Positions 1 through 8,770 are shown, counted from the stretch's first letter. The stretch: 64,000 nt of DNA from Rubrivirga marina (GCF_002283365.1 NZ_MQWD01000001.1:1038724-1102723), one strand, 5' to 3'. The notes: generated by a model from the letters alone, not told the origin. A program made the numbers and translations.

Positions 1-108
1 GTCACCGTCGCGCCAGACGACCTCGACCGTGTCGCCGCGGACGGCCCAGTGCTCCAGCCTGTCGTGGACGCCGCACGCGATGAGCGTGTAGCCGGCGGCG
101 TTGCTCAC
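1..108 (-). CDS. Rho-binding antiterminator (Rof)-like protein, partial
   Basis: The gene runs off the left edge; only the first 36 codons are visible, starting with GTG at 108. The visible part reads Y-T-L-I-A-C-G-V-H-D-R-L-E, then W-A-V-R-G-D-T-V-E-V-V-W-R-D-G. This fits the start of the Rof/YaeO family (conserved pattern I-S-C-x-x-H-D-x-L-E followed by a beta strand ending in R-D-G), small proteins that bind Rho and reduce termination. The GTG start overlaps the TGA of the upstream small Cys-rich gene, so the two are probably translated together. The family assignment comes from a short N-terminal stretch only. Confidence 0.55.
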   Translation of the reverse strand, partial: MSNAAGYTLIACGVHDRLEHWAVRGDTVEVVWRDGD

Positions 109-314
109 GCCTCGCCGGTCGTCTGGCCGAGCACGTCGAGCGGGATGAGCTCGAGGTGGATGCCGCGGTCGCCGGGGTAGCTCGAGGTGTGGGCGACCTC
201 GTTGGTCCAGATCTCGTCCGGAATCCCGCCCGGGAAGGCGTCGCAGTGCGGATCGGCCTCGGCCTGGCGGTCGAGGTGGGTGCAGGCGGTGCACTGGGGC
301 TGTGGGGCGATCAT
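105..314 (-). CDS. Small conserved cysteine-containing protein
   Basis: A 69-residue soluble protein. It contains a C-x-x-C pair near residues 8-11 (C-T-A-C), then C-D-A-F-P-G-G-I-P-D-E-I and Y-P-G-D-R-G-I, which form the signature of a widespread family of small uncharacterised proteins. The Cys residues with a nearby His (T-H-L) suggest a small metal site, but this is inference. The ATG at 314 was chosen over longer in-frame starts because the conserved part begins there. Its stop overlaps the start of the Rof-like gene (GTGA arrangement). Function unknown. Confidence 0.7.
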   Translation of the reverse strand: MIAPQPQCTACTHLDRQAEADPHCDAFPGGIPDEIWTNEVAHTSSYPGDRGIHLELIPLDVLGQTTGEA

Positions 315-396
315 GGTGGTGCGGGGTGGTTCGCTCGGTAAACCCGCTGTCGCCTCGAGAAGGTCCGCCTCGGGCTGACATTGGACGCGGTCCAGA

Positions 397-1155
397 TCAA
401 GCCGGCGCCGCGTGGGCCGTCGGGAACGGACCGTACCGGCGGGCACCCCGCACGGCCGTGGTGATCACAACGAGCGCGCCGACGCCGAGGCCGATCAGGA
501 GCGTCGCCCGATCCGGGTGGGCCGCCGCGATGGCGCCGAAGGCCCACAAGACGACGAGCGCGGCGGCCGCGTCGCCCGTGCGCGCGAGCCACGCGCCGGC
601 GATGGCCGCGACCGTGAGGACGAGCGCGATCGGCCAGAACGTCCCGGCGGGCGTCCAGCCGAGGTCGCGGAGCCAGACCGTGACGTTGAGCGGGGCCGCG
701 ACCGTGATCCACGCCAGGAAGAGCGCGGCGGGCACGCCGAGCGCCCACCGCTCGGCCCCGCGGAGCCCCATCCGGTCGAGGCGCACGTAGAGCCACACCA
801 GCGACGCCAGGATCCCGACGATGACGAGCGCGGCGAGGCCGAACCGCTCGGCGAGCCACGGGATCTGCCAGAGCCCGTTGAGGAGGTTGGCCGCGACGAA
901 CGGCGCGCCGAGGCCGTCGTAGCGGGGCCCGCGCCGGGCCGGGAGCGCCTGCCACGCGGCGAACGCCAGCACGCCGACGAAGATGACGGACCAGATCGAG
1001 AACGCCCAGCCGGCCGGCGTGATCGGCGTCGGGTGGGCGTCGGAGACGGCGCCGGTCGGGGTGCCGAACAGGACGCCGGCCCCGGCGAGCGCGTTGAGGC
1101 CCACGTTCGCGAGGGCGGCGAGGACAACGGCGAGCTGACGGGCGGCTCCGTGCAT
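397..1155 (-). CDS. TspO/MBR-like tryptophan-rich membrane protein
   Basis: A 252-residue polytopic membrane protein with about seven hydrophobic segments and many tryptophans, including P-A-G-W-A-F-S-I-W-S-V-I-F at about residues 41-53, the hallmark of tryptophan-rich sensory (TspO/MBR-like) proteins. TspO proteins bind porphyrins and related ligands, but this longer subgroup is uncharacterised and has more membrane spans than the five of canonical TspO. The ATG at 1155 (M-H-G-A-A-R-Q-L) directly precedes the first membrane segment. No cofactor gene is next to it. The family call is firm; the ligand is unknown. Confidence 0.75.
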   Translation of the reverse strand: MHGAARQLAVVLAALANVGLNALAGAGVLFGTPTGAVSDAHPTPITPAGWAFSIWSVIFVGVLAFAAWQALPARRGPRYDGLGAPFVAANLLNGLWQIPWLAERFGLAALVIVGILASLVWLYVRLDRMGLRGAERWALGVPAALFLAWITVAAPLNVTVWLRDLGWTPAGTFWPIALVLTVAAIAGAWLARTGDAAAALVVLWAFGAIAAAHPDRATLLIGLGVGALVVITTAVRGARRYGPFPTAHAAPA

Positions 1156-1260
1156 GGCGGGCGGGGTGGGGGAGTCCTCTACTCCGGCCAGCGCGGGCGG
1201 CTCCGCCGGACCTGCCCGGCCGCGCGCCCGTTCGTCCCGGTCCCTGGCCTCCGTCGCTCC

Positions 1261-1854
1261 ATGCTCCACCTTTCCGACCTCACCCCCGGTGACCAACACC
1301 AGCTCCGCGCGGACCTCCGGATCGCCCTCACGGGCGGGCTCTTCGCGGCGGCCGCGATGGCCGCCGTCGTGATCACCGTCGGGAGCGTCGGCGCGGGCGA
1401 GGCCCGGTCGCTGCTCGAGAGCTCGACGCCGACCGTCCGCTCGTTCTGCTCGACGGTCATGGTCGTCAGCGCGTCGACGCTCGCGCTCATGCTCACGCTG
1501 CTCGGCCTGACGACCGACACCGAGGAGGACATCAAGGGCAGCCACTTCGAGCGGATCCGCCAGATCGCGTTCGTCGACGCGGCCGTGTTCGCGGGCGCGA
1601 CGCTGCTGCTGCTCGTGCTCATCGTCCCGATCAACGACGCCACGGAGATCCCGGCCAGGTGGTACGTCGGGATCTACTTCGCCTCGACGCTCATCGCGAC
1701 GGTCCTCGGCGGGGCGGTCATCTCCGTCATCATCCTGCTCTACGCCGCCATCCGGGACCTCGTCAAGACGTTCGGCCCGGGCGAGGAGAGCCCGCTGCTG
1801 GAGGACGACAGCTCGGGGAGCGAGCGCGCCGAGGCGGAGGGGGCCGAGGGCTAG
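1261..1854 (+). CDS. Four-helix membrane protein, function unknown
   Basis: A 197-residue protein with four predicted membrane helices: about residues 25-45, 65-85, 108-125 and 140-162. The C-terminal tail is acidic (E-D-D-S-S-G-S-E-R-A-E-A-E). Between helices two and three lies a charged loop, T-D-T-E-E-D-I-K-G-S-H-F-E-R-I. It is not confidently recognised; the layout resembles small uncharacterised bacterial membrane proteins. Its TAG stop (1852-1854) interlocks with the TAG of the convergent ABC gene (1853-1851), so there is no room for a terminator between them. Confidence 0.7.
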   Translation: MLHLSDLTPGDQHQLRADLRIALTGGLFAAAAMAAVVITVGSVGAGEARSLLESSTPTVRSFCSTVMVVSASTLALMLTLLGLTTDTEEDIKGSHFERIRQIAFVDAAVFAGATLLLLVLIVPINDATEIPARWYVGIYFASTLIATVLGGAVISVIILLYAAIRDLVKTFGPGEESPLLEDDSSGSERAEAEGAEG

Positions 1855-2615
1855 GCGAACGCCTCGGCCACGAGCGCCTCGGCGAGGTCGTAGGCGTCGG
1901 CCGCGGCCGTGAGCTTGCCGAAGGCGTCCTCGAGCGAGACGCCCCCGCCCGACGCCGTGATCTCCTCCGGCGAGCCGACCTGGAGGATCTGCCCGTCGCG
2001 GATGACCACGACGAGGTCGGCGACTTTCTCGACGGCGTCGAGGAGGTGCGACGAGTAGAACACGGTCCGCCCGCGGGCCGCGAGCGTGCGGAGGAGCGCC
2101 CGCGTCTGGAGCACGGCGTGGGCGTCGAGCCCGCCGAGCGGCTCGTCGAGCAGGAGCACCGGCGGGTCGTGGAGGAGCGCGGCCGAGAGGAGCACCTTCT
2201 GCTTCATCCCCTTCGAGAAGCCGACCATCGAGCGGTCGGCGCTGTCCGTGAGGCCCCAGAACTCGAGGTGGGCCGCGGAGCGGTCCCGGATCCGGGCCTC
2301 GTCCAGCCGGTGCATCCGGCCGATGAACGTGAGGTACTCGTTCGGGGTGAAGCTCTCGTAGACGTGGCCGTGCTCGGGGACGTACCCGAACCGCCGCTTG
2401 GCCTCGACGGGGTCCGCCACGACGTCGACCCCGCCAACCTCGACGCGCCCGGCGTTCGGCGGGAGGCCGCCCGTGAGCAGGCGCATCGTCGTCGTCTTGC
2501 CGGCCCCGTTCGGCCCGACGTAGCCGGCCACGACGCCGTCGCCGACCTCGAACGAGATCCCGTGGAGGATCTCCGTGCCGTCGATGGCGACGCGGACGTC
2601 GGTGACTCGGATCAT
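1851..2615 (-). CDS. ABC transporter ATP-binding protein
   Basis: A 254-residue ABC ATPase. It shows Walker A G-P-N-G-A-G-K-T-T, a variant signature F-S-K-G-M-K-Q-K, Walker B V-L-L-L-D-E-P, D-loop G-G-L-D and switch histidine S-S-H. The M-K-Q-K type of signature is common in exporters of the CcmA/NatA class. No permease gene adjoins it: the neighbours are a convergent membrane protein and a HIT protein. It either works with a permease encoded elsewhere or uses the unknown four-helix protein. A 14-bp perfect inverted repeat (2617-2630 with 2670-2683) abuts its start codon. Confidence 0.9.
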   Translation of the reverse strand: MIRVTDVRVAIDGTEILHGISFEVGDGVVAGYVGPNGAGKTTTMRLLTGGLPPNAGRVEVGGVDVVADPVEAKRRFGYVPEHGHVYESFTPNEYLTFIGRMHRLDEARIRDRSAAHLEFWGLTDSADRSMVGFSKGMKQKVLLSAALLHDPPVLLLDEPLGGLDAHAVLQTRALLRTLAARGRTVFYSSHLLDAVEKVADLVVVIRDGQILQVGSPEEITASGGGVSLEDAFGKLTAAADAYDLAEALVAEAFA

Positions 2616-2616
2616 G

Positions 2617-2683
2617 GGGGACTGGGGACTAGAGAGTCAGGGGACGGGGGGAGGGAGTGGCGAGCGCACAGTCCCCAGTCCCC
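2617..2683. repeat. Inverted repeat abutting the ABC gene start
   Basis: GGGGACTGGGGACT at 2617-2630 is perfectly complementary to AGTCCCCAGTCCCC at 2670-2683, with a 39-bp loop. One arm ends one base before the start codon of the ABC gene (ATG at 2615-2613 on the minus strand). The transcript could fold its leader into a hairpin at the ribosome entry site, or the site could bind a protein. The same layout with different arm sequences occurs before three other genes in this window. Confidence 0.6.
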
Positions 2684-2696
2684 ACGTCGCCAGTCC

Positions 2697-3044
2697 CTAG
2701 CCGGGCGGCCACTGGAAGTCGCGCCCGCCGAGGAGGTGGACGTGGAGGTGGAACACGGTCTGCCCCGCTCCCTCGCCGTTGTTGACGACGAGGCGGTAGT
2801 CGCTCAGTCCCTCCGCCTCGGCGACCGTCCGGGCGACCGTGAACAGGTGCCCGATCACGGCCTCGTCCTCCGGCTCGATGGCGTCGGCCCGCGGGATCGG
2901 CTGGCGGGGGACGACGAGGACGTGCGTCGGCGCCTGCGGGTGGATGTCGCGGAACGCGATGGCGCGGTCGTCCTGATAGACGAGGTCGGCCGGGATCTCG
3001 CCGTCGGCGATCTTCTGGAAGAGCGTTTTGTCGGAGTCGGCCAC
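2697..3044 (-). CDS. HIT family (HINT-type) protein
   Basis: A 115-residue cytoplasmic protein of full HINT length. It begins with the typical T-L-F-Q-K-I-A-D-G-E-I-P-A and ends with the histidine triad H-L-H-V-H-L-L and G-R-D-F-Q-W-P-P-G. HINT proteins hydrolyse purine nucleoside phosphoramidates such as AMP-lysine; the exact substrate here is not known. It is transcribed toward the upstream region of the ABC gene on the same strand, 81 bp away, so co-transcription is possible. Confidence 0.95.
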   Translation of the reverse strand: MADSDKTLFQKIADGEIPADLVYQDDRAIAFRDIHPQAPTHVLVVPRQPIPRADAIEPEDEAVIGHLFTVARTVAEAEGLSDYRLVVNNGEGAGQTVFHLHVHLLGGRDFQWPPG

Positions 3045-3197
3045 GGGCGGGGTATCGGCGGGGCGAACCGCAAGCTAACCGGGCCGGCCACCGCGCACGC
3101 GCGGAGGCGCGTACGTGAAGAATGACGGGCAGGGCGCCACCGGGCCGTACCTCGCCGCCCGTGCTCTACGTTCGACGGCAATCTCGCCGCGTGTGGC

Positions 3198-4703
3198 ATG
3201 CGCCCTGCACCGGTCCACCCTCTCACGCTCCGGTTCCACGACCGGACCACCGAGGTCGCCTTCCTGGCGGCTTACCGGGCGCGGTCGTGGCCGCTCGTCC
3301 GGGCTGCGCTGGTGCTCGGCCTCGTGCAGTACGCCGCGTTCGGGTGGCTCGACGAGTGGGTCGCGACGGCCGCCTTCGCGGAGGTGCGGATGGTGCGGGT
3401 CGTGGTCTGCGTCGTGGTGGCGGCGAGCATCGGCGTGACGTACCTGCCGCGGGTCCGCCGCTGGGTCCGGCCAGCGGCGACGGCGGCCCTGGCGGGAGGG
3501 CTCGGCGTGGTCGCGATGGAGTGGTTCGTCTTGGAGGCCGCCCAGACGGCGGGGGCGCTGTCGGCGGAACGGGACGCGCTCCTCCTCGACGGCTACTATT
3601 ACAGCGGGATGATGCTCATCCTGATCTACGTGCACGTGCTGCTCCGCATGCGGTTCGTCGTGGCGTCGGCCATCGGGGGCGTCCTCGTCGTGCTGTTCCT
3701 CGCGGCCGCCGCGCCCTACACGCCGCCCCTCGCTCTCGCGAACGCCGCTCAGTTCCTGCTCTCGACCCAGTTCAGCGGGATGATCGCGTCGTACGCGCTG
3801 GAGCGGTACGCCCGGTTCGAGTTCGCGCACGCGCGCCGCCAGGCCGAGAGCCATGCCATTCTGGAGACGGCCCTCCGCGGGCTGACGGCGGCGCAGGACC
3901 GCCTCGTCCACGCCGAGAAGATGGCGTCGCTGGGACGCGTCACGGCCGGCGTCGCCCACGAGATCCAGAACCCGCTCAACTTCGTGACCAACTTCGCCAC
4001 CCTGGCCGGCGACCGCGTGGCCGAGCTCCGCGCCCACCTCGGCGACCTCGACGCCGAGGCGGCCGAGGCCCTCGACGACATCGCGCTCGGCGTGGCGAAG
4101 GCGGCCGAGCACGGGGCGCGGGCCAGCGCTGTGATCCGGAGCATGCTCGACCACAGCCGCCGCGGGCCGGCGGCCGAGGCCGCCGTCGACCTCAACGCCC
4201 TCGTCCGCGAGCACGCCGCGATCGCGGAGCACACCGCGGCCGCCCGGGGGGGCGAGCCGCCGCCCGTCACGCTCGACCTCGACCCCGCCGTGGGGACCGT
4301 CGTCGTCGTCCCGTCCGACCTCGGGCGCGTGGTCCTCAACCTGATCGGGAACGCGTACTACGCGCTCGGGCAGCGGGGCGACCGGCCCGACGGTCCGCTC
4401 CTCACCGTCGCCACGCGACGCCGGGGCGACGCCGTCGAGATCGAGGTGGCCGACCGCGGCGTGGGAATGTCGGAGGAGGCGGCCGCCCGCGCGTTCGAGC
4501 CGTTCTACACCACCAAGCCGACGGGGGCCGGCACCGGCCTCGGGCTCTCGCTCGCCTACGACATCGTGACGGGGGGGCACGGGGGGCAGATCGCGCTGGA
4601 GTCGGTCGAGGGGGAGGGGACGACGGTCCTGCTGACGATCCCGGCGCCGCCCGTCGCGGAGACGCCGGAGGCGGAGCCCGCCGTCGCGCTGGAGCCGGCG
4701 TAG
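3198..4703 (+). CDS. Membrane sensor histidine kinase
   Basis: A 501-residue histidine kinase. The N-terminal 200 residues hold about six hydrophobic spans, probably the sensor, with no recognisable extracellular domain. A helix leads into the phospho-acceptor box, H-E-I-Q-N-P-L-N-F with His at about 254. The ATPase domain has the N box (L-N-L-I-G-N-A), G1 (D-R-G-V-G-M-S), F box (F-E-P-F-Y-T-T-K) and G2 (G-T-G-L-G-L-S). The H-box type resembles kinases that act on NtrC-like regulators. No response regulator is adjacent, so it is an orphan here. The ATG at 3198 gives a short cytoplasmic N-terminus. Confidence 0.9.
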   Translation: MRPAPVHPLTLRFHDRTTEVAFLAAYRARSWPLVRAALVLGLVQYAAFGWLDEWVATAAFAEVRMVRVVVCVVVAASIGVTYLPRVRRWVRPAATAALAGGLGVVAMEWFVLEAAQTAGALSAERDALLLDGYYYSGMMLILIYVHVLLRMRFVVASAIGGVLVVLFLAAAAPYTPPLALANAAQFLLSTQFSGMIASYALERYARFEFAHARRQAESHAILETALRGLTAAQDRLVHAEKMASLGRVTAGVAHEIQNPLNFVTNFATLAGDRVAELRAHLGDLDAEAAEALDDIALGVAKAAEHGARASAVIRSMLDHSRRGPAAEAAVDLNALVREHAAIAEHTAAARGGEPPPVTLDLDPAVGTVVVVPSDLGRVVLNLIGNAYYALGQRGDRPDGPLLTVATRRRGDAVEIEVADRGVGMSEEAAARAFEPFYTTKPTGAGTGLGLSLAYDIVTGGHGGQIALESVEGEGTTVLLTIPAPPVAETPEAEPAVALEPA

Positions 4704-4721
4704 CGCTCCGCCCGACTCGCC

Positions 4722-4741
4722 CCGCCTCGGCGCCGAGGCGG
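4722..4741. repeat. 20-bp palindrome, exact copy
   Basis: CCGCCTCGGCGCCGAGGCGG, a perfect self-complementary 20-mer. It lies 18 bp after the histidine kinase stop and 13 bp from the stop of the convergent recG. It is the reference copy of a dispersed family in this window. The position fits a bidirectional transcription end, but no T tract follows in either direction. Confidence 0.8.
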
Positions 4742-4754
4742 ATGGAGCCGGCGA

Positions 4755-6890
4755 TCAGCCGACGCGCGCGAAGCCGAGCGACCGCGGGGCCGTCTTGGCG
4801 AAGTGCGCCCGCGTGCCGGCGTGCGCTGCGTCGGCCAGCCCAGGGTCCTCGTCTGCCAGCGCGAAGGCCGCCTCGCGCGCCTCGGACAGGATCTCGGCGT
4901 CCTTGACGAGGTCGCCGATCTTGAGGTCCGGCAGGCCCGACTGGCGGGTCCCGAAAAAGTCGCCGGCGCCGCGCAAGTTGAGGTCGATCTCCGAGATCTC
5001 GAATCCGTCGGTCGTGTCGGCCATGGCCTGGAGACGCTCCTCGGCGTCGGCCGTGCGTTTGTACGCGGCCATCAGGAAGCAGTAGCTCTGGTCGGCGCCG
5101 CGCCCGACGCGCCCGCGGAGCTGGTGGAGCTGAGACAGGCCGAACCGCTCGGCGTGCTCGATGACCATGACCGTCGCGTTCGGCACGTCGACGCCGACCT
5201 CGATGACGGTTGTCGCCACCAGCACGTCGGTCTCGCCGGACTTGAACCGGTCCATCGCCTCGTCCTTCTCGTACGAGAACATCCGGCCGTGGACGAGGTC
5301 GACGCGGTACGGGCGGAGCGCCTCCATCAACTCGGCCGCGCCGTTCTCGGCGTCCTTCACGTCCGCCAGCGTCTCGGACTCCGACTCCTCCACGAGCGGA
5401 TACACGACGTAGGCCTGGCGGCCTTCGCGGAGCTGGCGCTTGACGAAGTCGAGCATCTCGTCGCGCCGTTTTTCGGAGTAGACGCGCGTGTCGATCGGCT
5501 TCCGCCCGGCCGGGAGCTCGTCGATGGCGCTCACGTCGAGGTCGCCGTAGACGGTCATCGCGAGCGAGCGCGGGATGGGCGTCGCCGTCATCATGAGGAC
5601 GTGCGGGCGCTGGCCCTTCTTGAACATCTTCGCCCGCTGGACGACGCCGAACCGGTGCTGCTCGTCGACGACCGCCAGGCCGAGGTTCTGGAACGCCACT
5701 TTGTCCTCGATGACGGCGTGCGTCCCGACGACGACGTGGGCCGTCCCGTCGGCGATCTCGGCCAGGATCTCGTCGCGGAGCGTTTTTCGTTGGCCGCCGA
5801 TGAGGAGATGGGCCTTCAACCCGAGCGGCTCCAAAAACCGGCGGATGTTGGCGTAGTGCTGCTCCGTCAGGATCTCCGTCGGCGCCATGAAGGCCGCTTG
5901 GTAGCCCGCGTCGACGGCCATCAGCATCGCCGCCACGCCGACGACGGTTTTTCCGGAGCCCACGTCGCCCTGGACGAGGCGGTTCATCTGGCGGCCCGAG
6001 GCGGTGTCGGCCGCGATCGTGTCGAGCACGCGCTGCTGCGCGCCCGTCAGCTCGAACGGCAGGACGTCGTCGAGGAACTGCCGGCCGTACGCGCCGAGGC
6101 CGTCGAGCGTGATGCCGGGCTGGCGCTCCTGCTTCCCCTTCGTGAGGGCGAGCAGGAGCTGGAGGAAGAAGAACTCCTCGAACTTGAGCCGGCGGACGGC
6201 CCGCCCGCGCTCGGCGACGTCCTTCGGAAAGTGGACGGCCCGGAGCGCGACGTTCCCCTCCATCAGCCCGTACCGCTCGCGCACCGAGGCGGGGAGGACC
6301 TCGGGGATGGCGAGGCCGTGCTCCTTGAACATCCGGTAGATCAGCTTCCGGAGCGTCCGGCTGTTGAGCCCCACTTTCTCAAGGGCCGCGCCGCCCGGAT
6401 ACAACGGCACGATCCGGCCCGTCGTCAGCGCCGCGCTCGCGTCGTCGAGCTTGTCGGACTCGGGGTGGGCCATCGAGAACTGGGACCCGTACTGCTCGGC
6501 CTTCCCGTGGAAGGCGTAGAGGTCGCCGCGGTTGTAGAGCCGCTGGATCCAGTTGGCGCCGCGGAACCAGACGCACTTGAGCGTCCCGCCCGAGTCGTCG
6601 GTGACGCGGAGCTCGAACCGGCTCCGCCCGCCGCGGCCGGGGATCATCCCCTTCGACGTCACGGTCCCGACGACGGTGTACGGGCCGGCCTCGCGGATCT
6701 CGCGGATGGGCGTGACCGTGCTCCGGTCGAGGTAGCGCCGCGGGTAGTAGCGCAGGAGGTCGCCGTAGGTCTTGACGCCGGCCTTCCGCAGCGGCTCCGC
6801 GCGCCGCTCGCCCACGCCGGGGAACTGCTCGATGTCGGTGTCGAGGACGGCGGGGTCGGTCGGGTTCGTCGTGGTCGTCTCGGCGGCCAT
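4755..6890 (-). CDS. recG: ATP-dependent DNA helicase RecG
   Basis: A 711-residue protein of normal RecG length that reverses stalled replication forks and processes Holliday junctions. The N-terminal wedge domain contains an OB fold with P-Y-T-V-V-G-T-V and Y-P-R-R-Y-L-D-R-S. Helicase motif I is G-D-V-G-S-G-K-T, motif II is D-E-Q-H with R-F-G-V-V-Q-R, and motif III is M-T-A-T-P-I-P-R-S. Motif VI is Q-L-R-G-R-V-G-R-G. The C-terminal R-G-A-G-D-F-F-G-T-R-Q-S-G is the usual RecG TRG-type region. All key motifs are intact. It stands alone as a transcription unit. Confidence 0.97.
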   Translation of the reverse strand: MAAETTTTNPTDPAVLDTDIEQFPGVGERRAEPLRKAGVKTYGDLLRYYPRRYLDRSTVTPIREIREAGPYTVVGTVTSKGMIPGRGGRSRFELRVTDDSGGTLKCVWFRGANWIQRLYNRGDLYAFHGKAEQYGSQFSMAHPESDKLDDASAALTTGRIVPLYPGGAALEKVGLNSRTLRKLIYRMFKEHGLAIPEVLPASVRERYGLMEGNVALRAVHFPKDVAERGRAVRRLKFEEFFFLQLLLALTKGKQERQPGITLDGLGAYGRQFLDDVLPFELTGAQQRVLDTIAADTASGRQMNRLVQGDVGSGKTVVGVAAMLMAVDAGYQAAFMAPTEILTEQHYANIRRFLEPLGLKAHLLIGGQRKTLRDEILAEIADGTAHVVVGTHAVIEDKVAFQNLGLAVVDEQHRFGVVQRAKMFKKGQRPHVLMMTATPIPRSLAMTVYGDLDVSAIDELPAGRKPIDTRVYSEKRRDEMLDFVKRQLREGRQAYVVYPLVEESESETLADVKDAENGAAELMEALRPYRVDLVHGRMFSYEKDEAMDRFKSGETDVLVATTVIEVGVDVPNATVMVIEHAERFGLSQLHQLRGRVGRGADQSYCFLMAAYKRTADAEERLQAMADTTDGFEISEIDLNLRGAGDFFGTRQSGLPDLKIGDLVKDAEILSEAREAAFALADEDPGLADAAHAGTRAHFAKTAPRSLGFARVG

Positions 6891-7052
6891 GCCGGAAGCT
6901 AGGCCCGCCGCGGTGACGACTGGGGCGTCACGGCCCCGCCCGCCTAGGTCGCTCCACCGAGGCGGGCGGGCTCACGGTCCGTCGACGCGCAGGAGCGTCC
7001 CGCAACCCCACACGCCATTCTGAGTCTCCCCCGCCTCACCCCACCCCTCCCT

Positions 7053-7454
7053 ATGCTCCGCCCGTTCGCCCTCCTCGCGCTGGCCGCGCTCGCCGCCAGC
7101 GGTTGCGTCACCACCGCTTCGGTCCCCGATCAGAGCGCCCTCGTCGGGCGCTGGGACATGGAGTCGATCGTCGACGACGGCACCGACGTGTCGGCCGAGG
7201 CGAACCCGGCCGGCGACCGCTACATCGACCTCCGCGCCGACGGGACGTTCGTGAGCGGGGGCCAGCCGTACGGCCGCAACACGGGACGCTGGGTCTACAA
7301 CCCGCGGACGCGCCGGCTCGGCCTCGACAGCGACCTCGGCCCCGACGACGACAGCGTGTGGAGCGTGACGATCCGCGGCGACGTGATGAGATGGAGGGGG
7401 GAGGGCTCGGACTACGCCCGCCGGTTCACGATCACCTCTCGGCGGGCCGACTGA
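7053..7454 (+). CDS. Small lipoprotein, lipocalin-like/META-type
   Basis: A 133-residue lipoprotein. The signal ends in the lipobox A-A-S-G-C with Cys at about residue 18. The mature part starts with L-V-G-R-W-D-M-E-S-I and continues through beta-strand-rich repeats with R-A-D-G-T-F and N-T-G-R-W, a pattern shared with lipocalin-like and copper-resistance (META-like) domains. It is probably anchored in the outer membrane or facing the periplasm. Ligand and role are unknown. It is a single gene, followed by an AT-rich stretch. Confidence 0.7.
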   Translation: MLRPFALLALAALAASGCVTTASVPDQSALVGRWDMESIVDDGTDVSAEANPAGDRYIDLRADGTFVSGGQPYGRNTGRWVYNPRTRRLGLDSDLGPDDDSVWSVTIRGDVMRWRGEGSDYARRFTITSRRAD

Positions 7455-7493
7455 CAGGCCGGAATCGGACGGCGGAGAGGACAGTCTTCACTT

Positions 7494-7551
7494 GATCGTA
7501 AATAAAGTAATGCATAAATTCAAATGAGCCTTAAAAATTACGGCTCGCGAC
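7494..7551. promoter_or_regulatory. AT-rich island upstream of a 78-residue gene
   Basis: About 55 bp with very low GC content in an otherwise GC-rich window. It includes TAAATAAAGTAATGCATAAA and a second run, TTAAAAATTA. It lies 25-80 bp before the ATG at 7574. This may be a strong promoter or UP element, or a binding site for a nucleoid protein. No confident -35/-10 or Bacteroidota -33/-7 pair could be assigned by eye. Confidence 0.4.
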
Positions 7552-7573
7552 CGACTCCCCCACCGGCCGACCC

Positions 7574-7810
7574 ATGGTGACCCTCGCACCGCCCGCCCTC
7601 TCCGCCCCGCACTCCGTCGCCGACGAGGCCTGCGCGCTCGCCGAGCGCGTCCTCTCGTACCTCGATGCCGAGCGCCGGCTCGTCCAGAACCACATGGTCC
7701 GCGACGCCGTCGACGACGGCTACCTCGCCTACGCCGACCGCGAGTTCGCGGCGTTCCGAGCGCAGATCGAGGGCGAAGTCCGCGAGCTCCGTGCGCGTGC
7801 GATGGGGTAG
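7574..7810 (+). CDS. Small helical protein, function unknown
   Basis: A 78-residue protein without signal or membrane segment, rich in Ala, Arg and Glu, and predicted to be mostly helical (A-D-E-A-C-A-L-A-E-R-V-L-S-Y-L-D through R-E-L-R-A-R-A). It is not recognised. The reading frame is open from ATG to TAG, has the high third-position GC of real genes here, and follows the AT-rich island, which would serve as its promoter region. Confidence 0.5.
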   Translation: MVTLAPPALSAPHSVADEACALAERVLSYLDAERRLVQNHMVRDAVDDGYLAYADREFAAFRAQIEGEVRELRARAMG

Positions 7811-7888
7811 GGTGACGCCGGAGGTCACGGCCGGCGTGATCCTTGCCGGGAGCGACTGACGCAGGGAGGGGACACAGGCTCTCCTCCG

Positions 7889-8746
7889 ATGTCCTCCCGC
7901 CACCTCCTCGTCCTGCTCGCCGTGCTGGCCGTCGTGACCGGCTGCGGCTCCGTCGATGGCGCCCGTGCGCTGTTGGCCGGCCCTGAGCCGGCGCCTGCGG
8001 TCCTGCCGGACTCGCTCGACGCGACACTGGCCGTCCTCGCCTTCTCCAACGACACGGGCGACCCGCGCTACGACCCGCTCGGCCGCGGCCTTGCCTCAAT
8101 GATGACGAGCGACCTCGCGGCCGTCTCCACGATCCGCCTCGTCGAGCGCGACCGGATCCAGGCCCTCGTCGACGAGCTCGACTTCCAACAGACCGCGTAC
8201 GTCGACCCTGAGACGGCGCTTCAGGTGGGCCTGTTCGTGGGGGCCGACCACGTGGTGGTGGGCTCGCTGACGGCCGTCCGCCCCGAGATCCGGCTCGACA
8301 CGCGCGTCGTCCGCGTCGAGACGTCGGAGATCGTCCAGACGGCGAGTGTGACCGGACGGGAGGACGCGCTCTTCGAGCTCCAGCAGGCCCTCGCGGCGTC
8401 GCTCATCGACGGGATCGACGTGGTGATGTCGGACGAGGCGCGGGCGGCGCTCGCGGCGCAGCAGGAGGCCAACCGCCTCGACGACGTGGAGACGGCGCTC
8501 GCGTTCTCGCAGGCGCTCTCGCTCTACGACCGGGGCGAGTTCACGCTCGCGGCGACGCAGCTCTTCGAGGTCCAGCAGCGCGCGCCGTCGTCGCAGCTCG
8601 TGTCGGTCGCGCTCGGGCTGGCGCGGGAGGCAGGGCAGCGGGCGCTCACCCGCGAGGCCGGCCGCCAGGTCCGCGGGCGGCTCGACGGCTGGCTCCGCGG
8701 CCGCCTCGACCGGAGCGCCGAGGCGGACACGACCGGCGGGCGGTAG
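7889..8746 (+). CDS. CsgG/FlgO-like lipoprotein with tetratricopeptide-like tail
   Basis: A 285-residue lipoprotein with lipobox V-T-G-C (Cys at about 19). Residues 45-180 carry the CsgG/FlgO/TolB-N-like pattern: V-L-A-F-S-N-D-T-G, then G-R-G-L-A-S-M-M-T-S-D-L, R-L-V-E-R-D-R-I-Q-A-L-V-D-E-L and G-A-D-H-V-V-V-G-S-L. The C-terminal part is helical with a TPR-like unit (Y-D-R-G-E-F-T-L-A-A-T-Q-L-F). Such proteins sit at the inner face of the outer membrane. Two related lipoproteins (52515-53639 and 53684-54961) belong to the T6SS operon tail, so this copy may be a paralogue with a separate job. Confidence 0.75.
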   Translation: MSSRHLLVLLAVLAVVTGCGSVDGARALLAGPEPAPAVLPDSLDATLAVLAFSNDTGDPRYDPLGRGLASMMTSDLAAVSTIRLVERDRIQALVDELDFQQTAYVDPETALQVGLFVGADHVVVGSLTAVRPEIRLDTRVVRVETSEIVQTASVTGREDALFELQQALAASLIDGIDVVMSDEARAALAAQQEANRLDDVETALAFSQALSLYDRGEFTLAATQLFEVQQRAPSSQLVSVALGLAREAGQRALTREAGRQVRGRLDGWLRGRLDRSAEADTTGGR

Positions 8747-8750
8747 CGCG

Positions 8751-8768
8751 GCCTCGGCGTCGAGGCGG
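8751..8768. repeat. Palindrome variant
   Basis: GCCTCGGCGTCGAGGCGG, a variant of the 20-bp palindrome with one central change. It fills the space between two convergent genes whose stops are at 8746 and 8771. The placement matches a bidirectional gene-end element. Confidence 0.65.
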
Positions 8769-8770
8769 AG

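Noticed and set aside
1851..1854. A frameshift or fusion between the four-helix protein and the ABC ATPase
   Set aside because: The two genes are convergent and simply share stop-codon bases, so no fusion is possible.
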